NCBI GenBank assembly: GCA_021030905.1
Contig: JAGFMI010000016.1
Span: 1 to 64,000, forward strand
Reading direction: 5' to 3'
Origin: Pyrenula massariospora
Lineage: Eukaryota; Ascomycota; Eurotiomycetes; Pyrenulales; Pyrenulaceae
Length of the DNA: 64,000 nucleotides
How positions within the stretch are numbered: the stretch's first letter is position 1; the number at the start of each line of letters is the position of its first letter. This document shows positions 1 to 11,278 of this stretch, piece by piece. The translations under genes and the position numbers were made by a program. The notes beneath the pieces were generated by a model. It did no database searches. It saw only the letters and a program-made list of their open reading frames with translations, and was not told the origin of the DNA.

Positions 1-71
1 CCACGTATGCGGCGGGCAAGTATGCGTTTGAAGCGTCCTGCTATGAGGACGCGAGTGTGGTTTGGAGCTGA
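1..71 (+). CDS. possible 3' end of a gene entering from the left edge
   Basis: Reading from base 3, the plus strand gives 22 codons before a TGA at 69-71. The peptide (TYAAGKYAFEASCYEDASVV and two more residues) has a composition typical of coding sequence, while the other two plus frames look less protein-like. It could be the last codons of an exon whose gene lies outside the window. No family can be named from so few residues, and chance cannot be excluded. Confidence 0.25.
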   Translation, partial: TYAAGKYAFEASCYEDASVVWS

Positions 72-600
72 GGTTTGCTGGTGTTGGTTGGATGGGCTGG
101 TCAGGGATGTGCTAGGTAAGGTGGGTGGGTGTATTCGTGGAGATTTGAAGGTTGTGAGTAGGGAGGCTTGGCATGGGTTGTCTGTGAGTATTTCTTGGCA
201 AGAGAGGAGATATTAGACCGACAAGTTGAGAGGAAATGCTATCTCATTTAGGGGCGGGGAATTAGGGTTGTCACGACCGGCGGTAAGCTGTGGGCTGAAA
301 GCTGGAAAGAGCTTGGATCGACGCAGGCCATGGGATCTGGAGGGAGCTGTGGAGTCTCTCTAAGGCTAGGTAGGTTTTTCGATGTTCTGTGAGGACACGC
401 TAGGCGTATAGTAGTAGAATGGATGAATTGCGGCTCCATGTAATACACAAGGTCGGGTTGCGGGCAAGCACTAAGTCTTCAGGACAACCCGTCTCGTGAA
501 GCTTATCTCTTATTCTTCAAGAATACTTTCAGAACCTAGAGACAGGCACTCCTATCACAGCTCGATCGAGAAGTAGGCCCCCCTATCATCCGTCGCCCCT
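72..600. other. gene-free stretch
   Basis: I see no supported gene. The first half is rather G-rich on the plus strand. The C-rich half of the first skew island begins near 580 and runs into the dienelactone hydrolase gene. Confidence 0.5.
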
Positions 601-1482
601 TCACAAAAACCGCTTAAACCACTCCACCGCCTGCCCCTCCGCCTCCACCTCCGCCGCACTCCCCTCCTTACTCTCCGGACTCGCCCTTACCGCAAACCCA
701 TGCCGCGCCCCCTCATACACCCGAAATTCCCAATGATACCCCCCTTCCCCATCCCCCTTCCCCACCTTCTCCCTCACCACCGCCTCCACCTCCTCAACCT
801 GCTTCTTCGGAAACGCCATGTCGTTGTCCCCGATCGCCAGGCTATAGGGGACTTTGTATTTGCTGACCGCGTCTGCGACCATGGTTGTTGCAGGGCTCAT
901 GGCACTGGGGTGCGCGGTGAACTGCGCGTCGATGAGGCGCGAGGTGCCGTTTTCGACGGAGGGGTGGGCGCACAGCGCTGTACTGAGGTAGCCGCCCCAG
1001 CAGAAGCCGGCAACCCCCAGTTTTGCGGTTGGAGGGAGGGAGGCTTTGACGCCGCGCGCGTAGGCGAGGACTTGGGGGAGGTGCTTCTTGGGGGCGTGGA
1101 GGAGGAGGAAGGGGAGGAAGTAGCGGAAGACGGTGAGGATGGCGAAGAGGCGTTTGAGTTGGGCGAGTGGGTTCCAGGGGTTCGGTGGGGATGTGTAGAT
1201 GGTATCGATGGTGTAGAGGAGGGACGGGGGACACCAGGCGGGGCCGAGGAGGTCGGGGAGGAGGACGGTGTGGGTGGTGCGGGCGGCGTAGGCGTCGGCG
1301 AGGAGGAGGTTGTTTTGGAGGCGCGGACCGAAGGCGTCGCAGATGAAGATGATCGTGCTGCCTGAGGCGGAGGGGGTTGGGGATTTAGCGACGTAGGTGC
1401 GAGTTCCTGCTGTGGTGGTCCAGGTACCGGTTGGGGAGGCGTGGTCGTGGACGGAGCCGCGGAAACAGTCAGGACAGGACAT
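601..1482 (-). CDS. dienelactone hydrolase family protein
   Basis: This is a single-exon alpha/beta hydrolase of 293 aa, close to the usual 240-300 aa of the family. The nucleophile elbow GFCWGG near residue 160 carries the catalytic Cys. The Asp follows in IGDNDMAF and the His in GARHGFA near the C-terminus, completing the Cys-Asp-His triad of dienelactone hydrolases. Family members cleave lactone or ester bonds, classically in chloroaromatic breakdown; the substrate of the fungal cytosolic paralogues is usually unknown. The ATG at 1482 is the first in frame. The gene diverges from the methionine sulfoxide reductase gene across about 550 bases. Oddity: the coding strand uses mainly C-ending codons up to about base 850 and then mainly G-ending codons to the stop, an abrupt mid-gene change. 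Confidence 0.9.
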   Translation of the reverse strand: MSCPDCFRGSVHDHASPTGTWTTTAGTRTYVAKSPTPSASGSTIIFICDAFGPRLQNNLLLADAYAARTTHTVLLPDLLGPAWCPPSLLYTIDTIYTSPPNPWNPLAQLKRLFAILTVFRYFLPFLLLHAPKKHLPQVLAYARGVKASLPPTAKLGVAGFCWGGYLSTALCAHPSVENGTSRLIDAQFTAHPSAMSPATTMVADAVSKYKVPYSLAIGDNDMAFPKKQVEEVEAVVREKVGKGDGEGGYHWEFRVYEGARHGFAVRASPESKEGSAAEVEAEGQAVEWFKRFL

Positions 1483-2033
1483 GGTTGTAGAGTGTTGGGT
1501 AGAGAAGACGGCGAAGAGGGTCGGAGGGTTTTGAATAAGGACGATTGAGGAACGAGCAGGTTAAGATTTTCCGGGTGGAATTTGGGAGACTGTCAAGATG
1601 AAGGGAGCCTGTTGATATACCACCGATATTAGAATTTTTAGCCCCAGCAAACGAAGCAGCGCCACACGAAGTGCTTGCCCCAAATGAGGCCCCAAGATGC
1701 GAAACCTGAGCTTCTGCAAGAGATGGCGGCGATAAGCGGAGTTAGAGAGCTTGCCGCAAGGGCCTCGGCAAGAGTTGCCGGAGGACGGCCGAGCACGCGA
1801 GCTTGAAACCTCAGCACCAAGAGCAAGAAACAGTGGATCGTAGCAGAGATGGAAAATAGATATTGCTCCTGACCTTGGTCTTATACGTCCTACTCACTTC
1901 TAGTTCCAGTAAAGCTTCGGTGCACTGGTTGAACCGTCGGGCTCCGATCTAACAATGCATTACTACTGGTCAGCGAGATTGTGAATGCATAAGCTTACTT
2001 ACCCGGGCAGCTTGCAGGTAACATATTCACATC
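1483..2033. promoter_or_regulatory. divergent intergenic promoter region
   Basis: This 551-base gap separates two divergent start codons, so it should hold both promoters. A possible hairpin lies at 1750-1772 (CTTGCCG, 9-base loop, CGGCAAG). I see no confident TATA box or named operator. Confidence 0.5.
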
Positions 2034-2648
2034 ATGGTATGTTTTCCAATTGAGCCTCGCTTTCAGTAGCCTTCGATCCTTCGTTGCCCCGCTGATGCTG
2101 TCTGAACGTCCTAGACAGGTACTACAACCTCACCCGCCGCTTCAGCCCAAGCTGCCTTAGACAAGAAGTCCGCATACGAAAATACCATCAACTCCCTTCG
2201 TTCCCTCCTTGATGGCCAACGTAATTGGGTCACCGCCCTCGCGAATACGTCCGCGCTTCTACACGAGCATTTCCATTCCTTGACTGTTCCCTCTACCCAA
2301 GTCAATTGGACCGGATTCTACGTCCTCAACCCTCTTTTGCCTGGATCGCTCATCCTAGGCCCATTCCAGGGTAAAGTCGCATGCCAGACCATCCACTTCG
2401 GTAAAGGCGTGTGCGGAAAGGCTGCAAGAGAAGGGGAGAGTGTGGTGGTTCACGACGTGCATCAATTCGAGGGGCATATTGCTTGCGATGCGGATAGTCA
2501 GAGTGAGATTGTGGTTCCTATCAAGCATGGAAACAAGGTAATTGGGGTGATTGATGTGGACTGCAAGGAAGTCGGAGGCTTCGATGAAGTGGATCAAAAT
2601 GCGCTGGAGGAAGTTGCCCGCATTCTAGGAGAAGGTTGTGACTGGTAA
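2034..2648 (+). CDS. free methionine-R-sulfoxide reductase (GAF-domain fRMsr)
   Basis: The protein reduces free methionine-R-sulfoxide in the cytosol using thioredoxin, as yeast YKL069W and bacterial MsrC do. It is a single GAF domain of 178 aa. The three family cysteines are all present: KVAC, KGVCG and HIACD. It also ends in the family-typical GCDW. Gene structure is odd: the ATG at 2034-2036 is followed at once by a GTATGT donor, and the intron (2037-2114, ending CTAG) removes an in-frame TAG. No other in-frame ATG exists before the conserved WTGFYVL, so the first coding exon is just the start codon. Exon 2 is 2115-2648. It lies opposite the dienelactone hydrolase gene. The family assignment is firm; the start rests on the splice reading. 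Confidence 0.92.
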
Positions 2649-5209
2649 CCATCGTTTCCGAAAAGAGCACGTGATCGATATGGGGCTTTGGTGGCGGGGA
2701 GTTGGATCGGCGTTACAGTATGGTAGACGGTGAGACGGCGAGGGCGTGAGCCTCATGATAAGTTCCTCACGGCAAGTTTGTCATGGCAGAGATTTGATCA
2801 CATATTGTAGTGGGCATAATTGCACGAGGCTGTCATTGCAGCTTCACTACGCTCTCCTGCAATGCCAGATCATAAAATGTGCCATCCGACTTGCTATCCA
2901 TATACGCCTCACCTCACCTCACAACATGCTCTAAACCCCCAATCTATCCTTCCTTCCTGCACCCAGATCTAACCCTCTCCACGTCCCCAGACCACCTCCT
3001 TCCTCCAGGCGCCTCATCCCCAACATCTCATATGGCAAGCAAAGGCACCATGGAACGCACAAGCCAACAGCAGCCGATCAGCCCAGCACTAACATTCTAC
3101 CAGCGAGTGCCTGCCTAGCACCAGGTATCCCGTGACAATGAGCCTACCTCAGCCGTCAGGGTAGCATGACGTGTGGCTTAATGTTGCCAGTGCCCTACCA
3201 TACGGGGCGAGAGCTCGCTCTGTGGGGAAAGAGACGGAGCGTGGGAGGAGGGAGGCTGTGCAGAGAGAGTTATAGCAGCGGACTCGGAGGGGAAAGCACC
3301 TAGGTACCTGGCGTTGGGAGTTGCGGTGGGGATGGGGAATGCTGGCACTAGAGGGAGGTTAGGACGGGTTATGGTTGGGTTCGTGGTGCGTTGGCTTGGA
3401 TGAGAATTGCTTTGAATAAGCTGGAGGTCGTATTGGGGAGTTCGGCTGCTTTGACTGTGTTCCTTTGTGGGTCATTCTGGGGGGAGGCTTGGGCTTCGGA
3501 TAAGTTGACTTGCGCATATGACGATCATGGTCAAGGGTGGGGAATAGGTGGTGAGCTCCAAGTGCGTTGGATGGGGTTGGTGTTTTCTCCTGGGTGGCTG
3601 AGGCTGCTGCTTCCAAGAAGCTGGTGAGGCTCTTACCTGTGTCCCGTACATCGTATCCATAGAACGAATTTCTTAAAGTATAATCCCCAATGTCGTTAGG
3701 TTTCAGTGCATCGTCATAGACTGATGCCGTTCTAGCAACCAGTAAGCACCTAACACTCAGTCTAGGCTAGTTCATTCATCGAGAAATAGGCTTCGTGTTC
3801 GCCAGGCTTCTAGATGACTTGCAGAATGTTGTGCTGTGGACCTTAGTATCGTCATAGCGCGGTGTCGAATGTGGCTGTAACGTGCACAAGGTCTCGGTCA
3901 TCGACATTGCATGTTTTCTTTGTCTAGCACCGTAGGATTGAACAGTATCAGTCTTGTTCATCTAGTTCATCTGCAAGTCAAGATTGAAACCAGGCAGTAA
4001 ATGTTCTAAATCAGCATAGCCCATAGTGAAGATAATCCATACTCGCGTGGTAGACTTACTTCCTGTCAGAGCATGATCGGGAAGACGGTACTCTGACCCC
4101 ACGTGCAATTTTGTAGGGAGTAATATCGCGTCATGCTGGAAGTCACGTCATGGGCTCCTGCTTGTCGGTGGAAATGATGCCTCAAAGAACAATAAGAAGT
4201 CTGACTTAGTGGATGACTGAACGAGGCAGTGCCACCTTTAGGGTAGAGCGACTAGTATGGCATGAACCTCATGCTTGACCAGCAATACTGTGATGGTTTT
4301 TGTTGATCTCGAACGGGTCTTTGATCCTCGAGGGCGAAAAATCCACTCTCATTCATAGCGAAAGGCTAGCCTCCACAGATGAGAAAGAAGGCTTAGATCT
4401 TGGATCAGAGGAGGAAGATGCTGGCTCCCGAAGGGGAAGCGAGAGCGAGAACATGACCCACCGGTCCCGGAACTGCGCTTCAAGAAGGTTCATAGGAGTA
4501 GTGAAAGGGGTGGAGACATCGGAGGAATCGAATAGAAGAGGAGTGTTAGGGTGAAGAACGCCGAGGAAGAGTCAACCGATACCATGGTTAACGTGAAGAA
4601 ATGAGCTCAAGAGCAACATCATAACACGGGCCCCTGAGCCCCTAAAGGCTAAGAGAAGAAGTGGAAGTCATGATGCCTGTGCCGTAAAGACGGTGTCTTT
4701 AGCGAGCCCACGATCCTGCGCATCATTAGAGTGAAGTATGGGTAGGTGGGCAAAGGTTCGCCCCAGCCTTGCCTGAGTGTCATTCTAGATAGCGCTTGAA
4801 GTAGAGGATGAAATAAACAGCCTCAAGAGAGCCTTTCTTCCTTCCACACCTTGTCATCCACTTTGCAGAGCTGCTCCTTTGTACCAGGCGTGAATAAAGG
4901 TCAGAAGATTTTGGTGGTGATGTCTTTAGTGTGCTCGTGTGACAGTGGAATCCACCGGACATGAGCCCTCTGGTCGGTCGCTATAAATCCCAGCACCAGG
5001 TCTCCATGAAATGATTCTTTTCTCACTCACCATATCATCATTTCGATCCTCTTTGGTGCTATACGAAACAACAAAACACCTTCTCAGTTCGTGTCAGCCT
5101 GTTGTGGCGGAGTGCAGTCCAGCGCCACGAAATTCGTCTGGCGGGTCTAGGTAGACGCCGACCCCGGCCTAAACCCGTTTAGTGCGGCTGAGCGCGAGCC
5201 TTGGAGAGC
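2649..5209. other. long gene-free stretch with one C-to-G skew island
   Basis: About 2.5 kb without a gene I can support; open frames here are short and have no family features. From 2880 to 3010 the plus strand is C/T-rich (including a short CCTCA tandem). From about 3190 to 3610 it is strongly G-rich. The rest is of average composition. The 5' leader and promoter of the next gene should lie at its right end. Confidence 0.5.
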
Positions 5210-6867
5210 ATGGTGGAGGCACCCGCCCCGCGCCCAACCTCCTCCTGCAAGATGGAAGCGCAGGTAGCAATCAAGGGCAAGAACACCATGTACGTTGCTA
5301 TCTCGATTCTCCATTAAGCCGTTGCCCCCTTTGGTGCCTGGTATGAGCTCGGGTTTGATTTCCTCGAATAGATGTCATCACAGTAAAAATATGCGATTGA
5401 GGCGTTTTTTGAAGAAAGCCAGTTGGTCTTTGTTTCAAATACCCAGCTCAGGGTCAGATAACTCTTACTTTTATCCACATGTCTACCAATCTCATGAGAA
5501 TGACCAGGAGAACTACCCTCGATGATGTTGTCTCCCACGGTCAACTCGCGGATCTATCGGACGAGAAGGCGGTCACTCTATTTGCAGCCCAATTTCCCAC
5601 AGAACTGGAAAGGCTGAAGAATGCGGTCGGTACTATCGAGAGCAGAGACGACAAGAATGAGGCAACTAGAGGCAATTTGAAGAACGAAAGTCAAAAAGAT
5701 CTGTCGCCGAGCCGCTTACTGTATGGTATGGATTATGATGAGCCAAATCGCACACTTCTAAGCTTCTTGGCGTTGAAATGGCTCGTCGCGAGTGACTACG
5801 CAAAATTCTCGCAGTTTCAGCCAAATGTGGTGAAAATCTCCAGAGAGAGCTTCGATCAACTACATGACTTGGCGATGGACACGCTCGACGATACGAATAA
5901 TCTTCGAGCTCTGATTGTCGCTATCGCTGTCGGCGATGTCGGAAAGGACGACAGCCTTGTGGAAACGGTCCAGAAAGCTGGTGGAGAGGTCGAGGACAAG
6001 AACCACGACGAGATCGTTTATCAAGCTGCTGAGTTGGACTTACTTCCAGCGCTCCGCCTGTTAGGGCCTATCACTTCGGAATTGCGCAAAGATGTTGTCG
6101 CCGGTCTCGAGGTTGGTTCTCAAGTCAACATACCCCAACTCGCGCAAGGCGAGAATGTACCAGGCAGTCTCAAGTCCCTCGCTTTGACCATGCGCGGCAG
6201 AACACGGGCCTTCAACATCAAGTTTCTAGAGATCCTCCTCGACGTTGCAGGGGCTGGCGGTCAGAGTGATGCCCGCGCACCTGTTCGCATGATCGAGCCT
6301 GTCTATCAGTCCTTCATGACGGCTCGACAGGCGCTACTAGAGATCGTCAACAAGAGCAGCTCTCCTCGTCAAGCTTATGATTCCGTGCTTTCTCAGCGCG
6401 CCAACGATCTCGCCAAAGCAGGCTTCAGACAACTCTTTGCCGGAGAAGAAGAAGACCGTGCTTTAATGCGACTATTTGCTATGACACGTACAGCAACCAA
6501 GGACCAAGCCGACCTTGTCTCCGACGCTTTTGAAAGTCTACCTACAAGGACTAGAGACGCGCTAGTCGCTGGTCTGAATGTGGATGGGGACGACGACGGG
6601 GATGCTATTCTGCCGTACTATTCCCCAGCCATTTTCGCTGAATGCTTAAAAGCCGTCAAAAAATACGACCGCAATCATCAAATTGCCGCTCTAGCCAGCT
6701 GCATGCGCTTGCTAACGAAAGTGTACGATGGTTCGTCAAAGAAGCCACACCAGGAAGGGCGTGTCATTGAGCGAAGTCTTACGTTTGCGATGGACACAGT
6801 CAAAGATGCCAACTTTGCCAACCGGCCGGAGATTTTGGACAAGGTGAAGTTGCCATGGAAGAAATGA
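5210..6867 (+). CDS. conserved-looking fungal protein of unknown function
   Basis: I do not recognise a characterised family. Exon 2 (5508-6867) is one long frame rich in amphipathic helices with no signal peptide or membrane segment, suggesting an all-helical soluble protein. I infer exon 1 as 5210-5289: an ATG opens MVEAPAPRP and runs to a GTACGT donor after codon AT. An acceptor at 5506-5507 restores the frame as KGKNTM-RTTLDDVV, giving 479 aa. The intron of 218 bases is long for this genome, so the 5' end is less sure; the alternative is an internal ATG at 5479 (462 aa). A central block (residues about 200-280) with MRGRTRAF looks like the best conserved part. The downstream neighbour is convergent. 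Confidence 0.78.
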
Positions 6868-9454
6868 GCTCGGATGGGTGGGCTCAGTTGTATGATTATG
6901 TTTGAACACCATCAGGATTGTTCTGATCTAGAAAGCGCTATTAGTGCTGCGTTCGGGGCCTGCATGCAGCTTGCCTCTCAGTCCTTCACGCACGGTGTCG
7001 TACAAAGTCGAAATATGTGCATGGACATGACTACTAAGGCTTGCTCTCAAGCCTTCCAACGACCACATATTCTCTTACCTGCGCGCAGCAATTATCCACT
7101 TGGAGCTGATGGGGATACTTGAATACATGCTGCCAAACTCCAAGCATCCTCCCAGAAGAAGATTACACGACAACTGAGGCTGACCACTTACCCATCAGCT
7201 TCGCTCAGATCGAAAATCTCGCGCGGAGCCTCTACGCCACATCTGCACTCGGTCCGCAAGCGTAGCCTTTCACAGGCTTTCAAAATCTTACAAATTCTCG
7301 TATGGGGTGTGGCTGCGCAATTTAGAAACGGGCGGGCATCTGACACGCGGCTCTAGCGGGTTCGGATGGATTGGTCTTGGGCAGCAAAGATGGTTCCCAA
7401 TTTAGATAGTTCGGGTTCGGACGTGATACCTAAATATCCAGGCACGTCGAATCTTTACAATTTTTGAGGCGTTATACATTCAGATTGAACCGGCTTCTAC
7501 TGATGAGACTCCACATTGCCAGCACCTACAATGCCTAGATTGGGGCATCGTAAACGGCTGCATCGAGCTTGCCGTCGTCGCTATACAACGCGTGTACTAC
7601 AATGATCTATCTCATCATCATCCGATTTCGTTCTCCTCCAATTCATCTTTACACCCGATTTTATCCTATTCTATCCACCTTTTGATACGAATTCGCTCAA
7701 CCCAACCTAATTTCTCGTACGACCTCATTTCATTTGACCCAACTTCCCACACACGTTTATGCCACTCGATTACTACCCTGCACAGCTTTGTTCTATCTAA
7801 TATACTCCCCTGCACGCCTTTATTTCATCCGATTTGTTATTCCACCCAACTTCATTCCCTCTGATCCGTCTCTGCACAGAACTTCCTTTCCCTCCAACTA
7901 CATCCCATCCGACCCAACTCCAGCCCCCCCAATCTCTACCCAAAACCTACCCAAGCCAAATCTCCTCCCTCATCCCTCCAAAACTCATCAACCTCACCTT
8001 TTCCCCGTCCTGTACTCTTTCCATTCTCCTATCTTTATCCCTATCCCTCTCCCTCATCTCCCTAACCCCCTATGTCCCCTTTCCCCTATCCATCCTCCAC
8101 CCACAAATATCCCATCCCACCGCTTACCCTTCCCAGCCGTCCCCATCCAATGCCCAATCTTTCTTCATTACTCCCTGCTCCTCCCCATACCGCCTCCCTT
8201 TCCAAACCTTCCCCCTCTTCCCGGCCGCGCTCCCCAGTAAAACACGCACAAGGACAAATATTTATACCTGACCTGCCGAATACATCCCCTCTCAATCCCT
8301 GGCTGATTTGGCTCCACACATTTCCGGGGCCGAGTTTGTACGGGGTTAGGAGGAAGGGCGGGGCCGGCGACGGCGACGGCGACGGCGGGAGGTGTGAGGT
8401 CGAGGTGAAGTTGGCGTAGGGGTGGTGGGAAGTTGGGAACAGTGCGAGTCAGGTAGGACATGGGGACAAGATCCAGAAGGGAAAATAACACTCAGACATA
8501 CGGGTGCATCGATTAACACTATCCGCAAACGACGCCTTCAAGCCCTGGCCTCCCGCTTGCTCCTCCCTTGTGTCGAGCTCAAAGCCCCCCTCCCTCCCTA
8601 CCTCTCCTTCTTCCATCGAAAGATCTCTCCCCCCTCCCCCAAATCTCTCCCAGTACTCACCTTCTCCCCCCGCAATCGCCCCCATCCTCCTCCCTCACCC
8701 CCAAACCATCTATCATACCCAGCCCTTCCAGCACAGTCGGGTCGGGGAGCATGCACGCCCTCAGCAACCGCCCTCAGGCAAAAGGTCGAAGCATGCTTGG
8801 CGCGGAGAACTCCCTCCCTGTGTGTGTGTGTAAGCGGCATGAAGTTGAGTTGTACGGTCACGGTGAATGATGCGACCTGCAGGCGGGATGGGGATGGAGA
8901 CTGGAGTTTTTGATTGGGGGAGGGAGGGAAATGGGGATGGACGGGGATTGTTATGGAGGGGCGCGCTGAGGAAATTGAGGGGTGCCGGAGCGAGACGGGG
9001 TAGAGTAGGGAGTACGATGGGGGAGGATAGGATAGGCGCTGGGCTTGGTGGGACCACCTAGGATGTAGAGGGATCGATGAGAGGAGAGGAAAGGGGAAGG
9101 GTATGCGGAAGGTTAGAGAGAGGGTTTACGGCTAACTTGCTGGGTTGGGTATATGGGTAGAGGGTCCACGAGAGGGTGTGGTAGGGGGAAAGGGGGGAAG
9201 GGGGGAAGGTTGTGGATACAGGTGTTGCGGAGAGGTTCCCCATTTTAATCTTAGATCATTGATGTAGATATTTATTATTGCCAGACTTGTCGCAAGAATT
9301 GCAGTAGACGTCGAACATAAAAAGACAAGTCATCTCGGTATCGGTCAAATTATCCATCGACATCAAACACCGCTCATGCCCAACACAACGCCACAGCGCC
9401 TTCGCAAATGATTATACAAAGCCAAGCTCCAATTCCTGGACTGTCTCTTTCTCA
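6868..9454. other. convergent intergenic region with two C-to-G skew islands
   Basis: About 2.6 kb between convergent genes. Bases 7590-8310 are almost pure C/T with A, containing degenerate repeats of a phrase like CATCCGACCCAACTTC. They are followed by a G-rich block at 8320-8480 with (GGCGAC)3 near 8370. A second island is C-rich at 8520-8750 (line 8641-8700 has 34 C and 3 G) and G-rich at 8860-9240 (line 8941-9000 has 31 G and 8 C). A short TG repeat lies at about 8820-8832. Long open frames here come from low-complexity composition and are not genes. Bases 9241-9410 are AT-richer. Confidence 0.55.
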
Positions 9455-11278
9455 TCATCCAACAATACCGTCCCCCGCCCCCCGGACGATCAATCTCTGT
9501 TGCCCCTGCTCCGGACTCCCCTCCACCCCCTGCGTCACGCCTTCATCAGGAACAATACTCGCGCTCCGCCCCTCCCTCCTCCTCAACCCATCCGTCCCCT
9601 GTATGTTCTGCTTCTGCTGTCTCAACCAATCTCTCGCCTCTCTCATCAACTCATTCTTCCGATCAACAGCATCCCAGTTCCAATCCCTCTGCCGCGCGTG
9701 TTGCAACGCGTCATCCAGCCACAAAGCCCAGGCATCCGTTCTCGGTGCCATTCCGCCATCCAGTACCCATTGAACTTGTTGGGTGTGCATGATAGCATAC
9801 CACATGGTCCGGGTGAAAGACGCCTGCTCGCCTTTATCCGCGTTCTTCAAGCGGTCTTCGGTAATATCCACCCAATGGTAGCGTGACATGTCCCAGTGCA
9901 ATGAGCGTGGGACGAGGGCGGCGGCCCAGTACATTCCATTAAGCAGGATGTAAGCGGCCCCGATTGCGGCTTGCATGGTCCATTCGCAGTTACCAAGTAA
10001 GACGACGCCAACCATGAGGAGTAGGGTGCCAACGCCGACGAGGATGCGGTACAATTGCTCATTGACGATGTAGTCACACTTTTCGGTGCCGTGGTAGAGT
10101 TCTCTCGCTATTTCCTCGACACATTCGACGATAATGAACGCGCCCGCGCGAGTCTTGATGACGATGTCGCCATAGGGGACAGGGGCGGAGGTCGTGCGAC
10201 GTGCGAGTTTCGGTTTCCACTGAGAGGCATAGCCGATTATGCTAGAGGCGAAGGACATGATGCCGAGGGCGACGACGGCGACGCCGTCACGGATGAGGCC
10301 GGCCCAGATTAGGAGGCCAATGTTGAGGAGGACAGAGAAGACGGTTAGAAGGTTAAGGGGAGAAAAGCGTTGAGCGGGGATCTGGGGGACTTCGCCAGGG
10401 TCATCTGGTGGAGGAGGTGTGGCCTCCGGTTCTGGATGTCTCAGGAAGGATAGTTTGGAGGTTGTCGAATGGGTGGACAGGCCGGTGTGGTGTTTTCGTA
10501 AAGTCGGTTCGAAAGCGGTAGTTCCGGTACTCGTCGTCTCATCGATTCTTCTTCCGTCTGCTTCTGGTCCTGATCGGGTCGGTGATTGATGGTGGTCTGA
10601 CAATGTAGGCTGTTGAGAAGACGGTTCTTGTCGTTCAGTATCCCCAGATGCTCGGTCCCGCGTGTCTGCCAACTCCAGAGCTTCAATGTGGCTGTGGTCT
10701 CCCTGGTTTAGTTCTGAGCGTCGCGAGGTGTGGCTGTTTCGGCTATTTGGTCTCGGCGTAGGGGCCTGCACTGTGGCTGTTGTTGACTGTACTTGAGTAT
10801 CGACTTCTCCGTTGTGGAATGGTAATTGGACATTCGATGATGGTGTTTGATCTTTTTCATCGTCTTCATCCTTTTCCATAACAGTTGCTAATGTCGCGCT
10901 AATCGAATGCTTCTTTTCCTGTTTCGCTACCGCTTTCTGCTTGTCTGTTGCATAATTGATTCTGATCGCCCTAAACTCATAAGGGGCAACATTTTCCACT
11001 TGATGGATGATGTCGGCGAAATAATTAAGTTCGTCGACTAAAGTGCCCCCATACACTCCCATCACTACCACACCTTTGGCAGTTGGTAGTCGATACGGCC
11101 GAGAGCTTTTGAGGAGGGCTTGTGGAGCTGGTATAAGTCGAGGAAGGCGACACAACCAGGTGGAGGTGAGAGGCTGGGCATGGATCGACATTGAAGATTC
11201 GCCAATAACGGCCAAGAGACCGACGATATCGAAATGCCAGCCCTGGCCATTGTCGCGGCGAGAAGGAAAGAATGGCAT
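9455..11278 (-). CDS. fungal multi-pass membrane protein, unknown function
   Basis: A single-exon protein of 607 aa that I cannot assign to a characterised family. The N-terminal 110 residues look folded. Residues about 115-300 are polar, Ser/Thr/Gln-rich and probably disordered. Two hydrophobic segments follow (about 308-355, starting LNLLTVFSVLL), then a soluble stretch with PYGDIVIKTRAGAFIIVECV. Two more hydrophobic segments lie at about 415-465, and a charged C-terminal tail follows. This pattern suggests an integral membrane protein with four helices and a cytosolic regulatory N-terminus. The ATG at 11278 is the first in frame. The coding strand is C-rich at third positions between about 10440 and 9890 and G-rich from 9850 to the stop, one of the skew-switch genes of this window. 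Confidence 0.8.
   Translation of the reverse strand: MPFFPSRRDNGQGWHFDIVGLLAVIGESSMSIHAQPLTSTWLCRLPRLIPAPQALLKSSRPYRLPTAKGVVVMGVYGGTLVDELNYFADIIHQVENVAPYEFRAIRINYATDKQKAVAKQEKKHSISATLATVMEKDEDDEKDQTPSSNVQLPFHNGEVDTQVQSTTATVQAPTPRPNSRNSHTSRRSELNQGDHSHIEALELADTRDRASGDTERQEPSSQQPTLSDHHQSPTRSGPEADGRRIDETTSTGTTAFEPTLRKHHTGLSTHSTTSKLSFLRHPEPEATPPPPDDPGEVPQIPAQRFSPLNLLTVFSVLLNIGLLIWAGLIRDGVAVVALGIMSFASSIIGYASQWKPKLARRTTSAPVPYGDIVIKTRAGAFIIVECVEEIARELYHGTEKCDYIVNEQLYRILVGVGTLLLMVGVVLLGNCEWTMQAAIGAAYILLNGMYWAAALVPRSLHWDMSRYHWVDITEDRLKNADKGEQASFTRTMWYAIMHTQQVQWVLDGGMAPRTDAWALWLDDALQHARQRDWNWDAVDRKNELMREARDWLRQQKQNIQGTDGLRRREGRSASIVPDEGVTQGVEGSPEQGQQRLIVRGAGDGIVG

Noticed and set aside
700-1365. 221-codon plus-strand frame opposite the dienelactone hydrolase gene
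   Set aside because: Low-complexity antisense frame produced by G-rich skew; the minus-strand frame carries the catalytic triad.
7592-8419. Long plus-strand frames encoding Pro/Ser/Leu-rich peptides
   Set aside because: They arise from C/T-rich composition, overlap each other in several frames and have no domain features.
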